Assembly (NCBI GenBank): GCA_022749845.1
Contig: JAKIWX010000004.1
Span: 1 to 44,691, forward strand
Origin: Thermoplasmata archaeon
GTDB taxonomy: Archaea; Thermoplasmatota; Thermoplasmata; Lutacidiplasmatales; UBA184
DNA: 44,691 nt
Reading direction: 5' to 3'
Shown: in pieces, positions 42,724-44,691 of the stretch
How the letters are laid out: each line of letters opens with the position of its first letter
Position numbering within the stretch: the first letter of the stretch is position 1
Notes under the pieces: model-generated
Told to the model about the DNA's origin: nothing
The model's input: only the letters and a program-made list of their open reading frames with translations
The model's database searches: none
Program-made: the position numbers and the translations under genes

Positions 42724-43771
42724 GCCGGTCCGGCTCCTCCAGGCGGTGATCGTCGTCTTCGTAGCAGCGCTCCTCCTTTCGGAAGGGCTTCTGTACGCGC
42801 CGGGCGCGCGCCCGCGGCTGACCGTCGAGCAGAGCTTCCACGACCTGGGCAGCGGCCGCGTGGCGCTGTTCACGAACGCTACCGGGAGCTTCGACGCGAA
42901 CCTCGCCCAGTCGGTGTTCGCCGTGGCGCAGCCCACTCCACCGACGGATGTGTACTACTACTACGACGCGAACTACCCGGTCTCCTTCTCCTCCATTGCC
43001 GACTGGTTCGGCCTCACCCAGCACCTGAGCGTCGTCGCTTCGGCGCGAGGCCTCCCGTTCAACCTCACCCTGGTGGACGCGGTGGGACTCGCGGGAGTGC
43101 TCCGTCAACCCCCCCGAGCGAACACCGTGCTGATTGTCGCCTCGGGGGTGCTGCCCGACACCGTCTACACGGCGCAGAGCGACCTCCTCGCTCCCTGGAT
43201 CCGGCTTGGCGGAACCCTGGTCTGGGCGGGCGACACGGTGGGAAGGTACGAAGGAACCCCCATCGCGCCGGGCGCGACCTTCGGGAAGCTTCTCCCGGTG
43301 CCCAACGGCTCAGCCCGGTTCCTGTCGGGGATCCATCTTGGGGGAACGGGGATTGTCTACTCGAACCGTTCGGTGTTCTCGGACGCCGTCTACCTCGCCT
43401 ACCCATACGCAATTGCCGGCGGAGCGTTCCGGACGAGCGACGTCCTGGCGGCGAACGGTCGGGTGCTCGGCTTCCTCGATGGCGCCTGGACGAACTGGGC
43501 GGCGTTCCCGATCGGCCAAGGAACGCTGGTCGACCTCGCGGCGCCGGGCTACGACGTCGTGCGCCTCTCCTTCTCGCTCGTGAACTTGCTCCAGTCGGGA
43601 GCGTGGTCTCCGACGAACACGCTCGAGGGCGCCTCGGCGTTCAGCGTTGCCTCGAACTCACCGTTCTCCTCGGTCGCGCTCCTCGCTGCCCCCGGAGCGG
43701 GCTTGCATCTCTGCGCTTTTTCGGTCGAGGTCGATTATCTCGCCCCGTTCGCCGCGCGCAGCTGCGCCTAG
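42704..43771 (+). CDS. Membrane-anchored extracytoplasmic protein, unknown
   Basis: A 355-residue protein with an N-terminal signal-anchor helix (LLQAVIVVFVAALLLSEGLL, about residues 11-30) and the rest outside. I recognise no family. Visible features are a YYYYDANYPVSF segment, a GLPFNLTLVDAVGLAGVL stretch, and a LIVASGVLPDTVYTAQSDLLAPWIRLGGTLVWAG-like core. That core resembles a Rossmann-type or glutamine-amidotransferase-like beta/alpha sheet, as in some membrane-linked polysaccharide proteins (inference). It overlaps the GT-C gene, so the two products probably act together. GTG 42704 follows a GGAGG site. Confidence 0.7.
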   Translation: MSALRLEPVRLLQAVIVVFVAALLLSEGLLYAPGARPRLTVEQSFHDLGSGRVALFTNATGSFDANLAQSVFAVAQPTPPTDVYYYYDANYPVSFSSIADWFGLTQHLSVVASARGLPFNLTLVDAVGLAGVLRQPPRANTVLIVASGVLPDTVYTAQSDLLAPWIRLGGTLVWAGDTVGRYEGTPIAPGATFGKLLPVPNGSARFLSGIHLGGTGIVYSNRSVFSDAVYLAYPYAIAGGAFRTSDVLAANGRVLGFLDGAWTNWAAFPIGQGTLVDLAAPGYDVVRLSFSLVNLLQSGAWSPTNTLEGASAFSVASNSPFSSVALLAAPGAGLHLCAFSVEVDYLAPFAARSCA

Positions 43772-43785
43772 CGGAGGGGGGTGGC

Positions 43786-44691
43786 TCACGCGGCGAGTTG
43801 CTTCGCCGTGCGATAGAGTCGCACCGCCAGGCTCGGGGAGGCCACGTACAGGCCCGCAAGCGGAACGACCGCTGGATAGGTACGCACTTCGAGGGTCGAG
43901 GAGAGCCTTAGGAGATCGAGCCAGAGACGTGCGACTCGAGCTCGCCCGCGGCTAGCACCGCGGAGCTCGGCGATCGCCTCCTCGAGCGCGATGGACCCCT
44001 GCACGTACCGAACGACCGAGGCGTCCTCCGACCTCCGCGCGACGTCGAGGAGCACGCGGCGGACGGCGAGATTGCGTTCCGAGAGTCGGCGCAGCCGTTC
44101 GAACTCCTCGGCGGTCGGTCGCGAGGCGCTCGACGCACTCTCGGGGTGCAGCCGGAGCTCGGTGAGGGGGCGGTCGTCAAGGAGGAGGGAACCGGAGGAG
44201 CTGAGCGCGGCCACGAAGAGAAACTGGTCGACGAGGAGGTCCGTTTGCGCGAGCGCCGCGGCCCACGGTTCGAGCATGGTCCGGCGAACCGAGATCGAGC
44301 TGTTGTTGTACCCGGGAAAGAGGCCACGTAGGTTCGAGAGGTCTCCACGCGGGGTCCGGGGGGGCACGAGCACCCGCCCGACCCGCGAGGTCCGGACCAC
44401 GGCGTCCCGACGGAAGTAGGGTGGCTCGAGCGGTCGGCCCGCCTCGTCGATCGCCCGGAAACTGTTGTGGTAGTAGTTGAGATCGGGGTCGGAATCGAAC
44501 CGATCCAACACCTCGGCGAGCTTGGTGGGAGCGAACCGGTCGTCGTCCTCGAGGAACACCAGGACCTCGCCACGGGCCGCTGCGAGGCCCGTCGCGGCCT
44601 TCCGACCGAGCTCGGGGCCCTCGCTTTCGAGGAACCGCGCCGACCTCCCCTCCAGGAGCCGAGATCGTTCGGGCTCGGGAAGTGATCCCAC
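43786..44691 (-). CDS. Family 2 glycosyltransferase, cut by the window edge
   Basis: At least 301 residues. The visible part begins late in the GT-A domain: GPELGRKAATGLAAARGEVLVFLEDDDRF contains the metal motif (EDDD), followed by PGYNNSSISVRRTML and a DLLVDQFLFVAALSSSGSLLLDD region. The first strands with the nucleotide-binding P-x-Y-N motif are missing, so the real start lies beyond the right end, although a GTG happens to sit at the very edge. The final 90 residues are helical and hydrophobic in part, perhaps membrane-touching. Confidence 0.85.
   Translation of the reverse strand: MGSLPEPERSRLLEGRSARFLESEGPELGRKAATGLAAARGEVLVFLEDDDRFAPTKLAEVLDRFDSDPDLNYYHNSFRAIDEAGRPLEPPYFRRDAVVRTSRVGRVLVPPRTPRGDLSNLRGLFPGYNNSSISVRRTMLEPWAAALAQTDLLVDQFLFVAALSSSGSLLLDDRPLTELRLHPESASSASRPTAEEFERLRRLSERNLAVRRVLLDVARRSEDASVVRYVQGSIALEEAIAELRGASRGRARVARLWLDLLRLSSTLEVRTYPAVVPLAGLYVASPSLAVRLYRTAKQLAA

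Noticed and set aside
1-44691. CRISPR arrays, rRNA genes, insertion sequences or integrases
   Set aside because: No regular short repeat-spacer pattern, no rRNA segment and no transposase or tyrosine/serine recombinase frame was seen anywhere in the window.

Overview
The window reads as the chromosome of an archaeon, most likely a high-G+C member of the Thermoplasmatota (Thermoplasmata). This rests on archaeal-only information genes (Rpo7/RpoE', Spt4, S24e, S27ae, DUF359 dephospho-CoA kinase), a type II archaeal GAPDH, an M29 aminopeptidase, archaeal tRNAs including one with an apparent T-loop intron, and archaeal TATA boxes. Many TATA boxes lie about 26-28 bases before the start codon, which means leaderless transcripts. 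Large secreted propeller/FN3 and Kelch proteins also fit these lineages. The exact lineage is an inference.

Layout. 0-5.2 kb: the 3' end of GAPDH, a methyltransferase and a large cell-surface beta-propeller/FN3 protein. 5.2-7.5 kb: a tight information operon, rpo7-spt4-DUF359-rps24e-rps27ae; three of its products carry long Lys/Ala/Pro tails. 7.6-14.5 kb: a tRNA-Arg(CCG) gene followed by a patchwork of accessory genes. These are a Ser/Thr kinase-STAND ATPase-TPR protein, a small protein, an Ig-repeat remnant, a RelB/RelE-like toxin-antitoxin pair and a DsbA-like protein without its CXXC. The last 15 bases spanning the tRNA 3' end recur at three later points and divide this stretch into modules. 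This is the most unusual structure in the window.

14.5-20.6 kb: an alpha/beta hydrolase, two putative exported or extracellular enzymes (a metallopeptidase-like protein and a phosphoesterase), a helical unknown, an eleven-repeat Kelch protein and a VOC-fold remnant. 20.6-24.7 kb: a copper module (a 48-residue YHS protein and a YHS-CopA ATPase), an ICMT-type membrane methyltransferase, an SRPBCC protein and a winged-helix regulator. 24.7-25.7 kb: tRNA-Asn, tRNA-CAT, and an AT-rich segment with palindromes that recur at the promoter of an AbrB-type regulator. 25.8-32.3 kb: M29 aminopeptidase, Amt ammonium transporter, a polytopic membrane protein and a three-gene proton-translocating transhydrogenase (pntAA-pntAB-pntB).

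32.3-44.7 kb: a surface-glycan island. It holds a methyltransferase, four family-2 glycosyltransferases (one cut by the window edge), a WbsX-type enzyme translationally coupled to a GT-C-like membrane protein with a large outside domain, and a second GT-C-like enzyme overlapping a membrane-anchored unknown. Together these probably build and decorate an S-layer glycan or exopolysaccharide on the surface proteins encoded elsewhere in the window.
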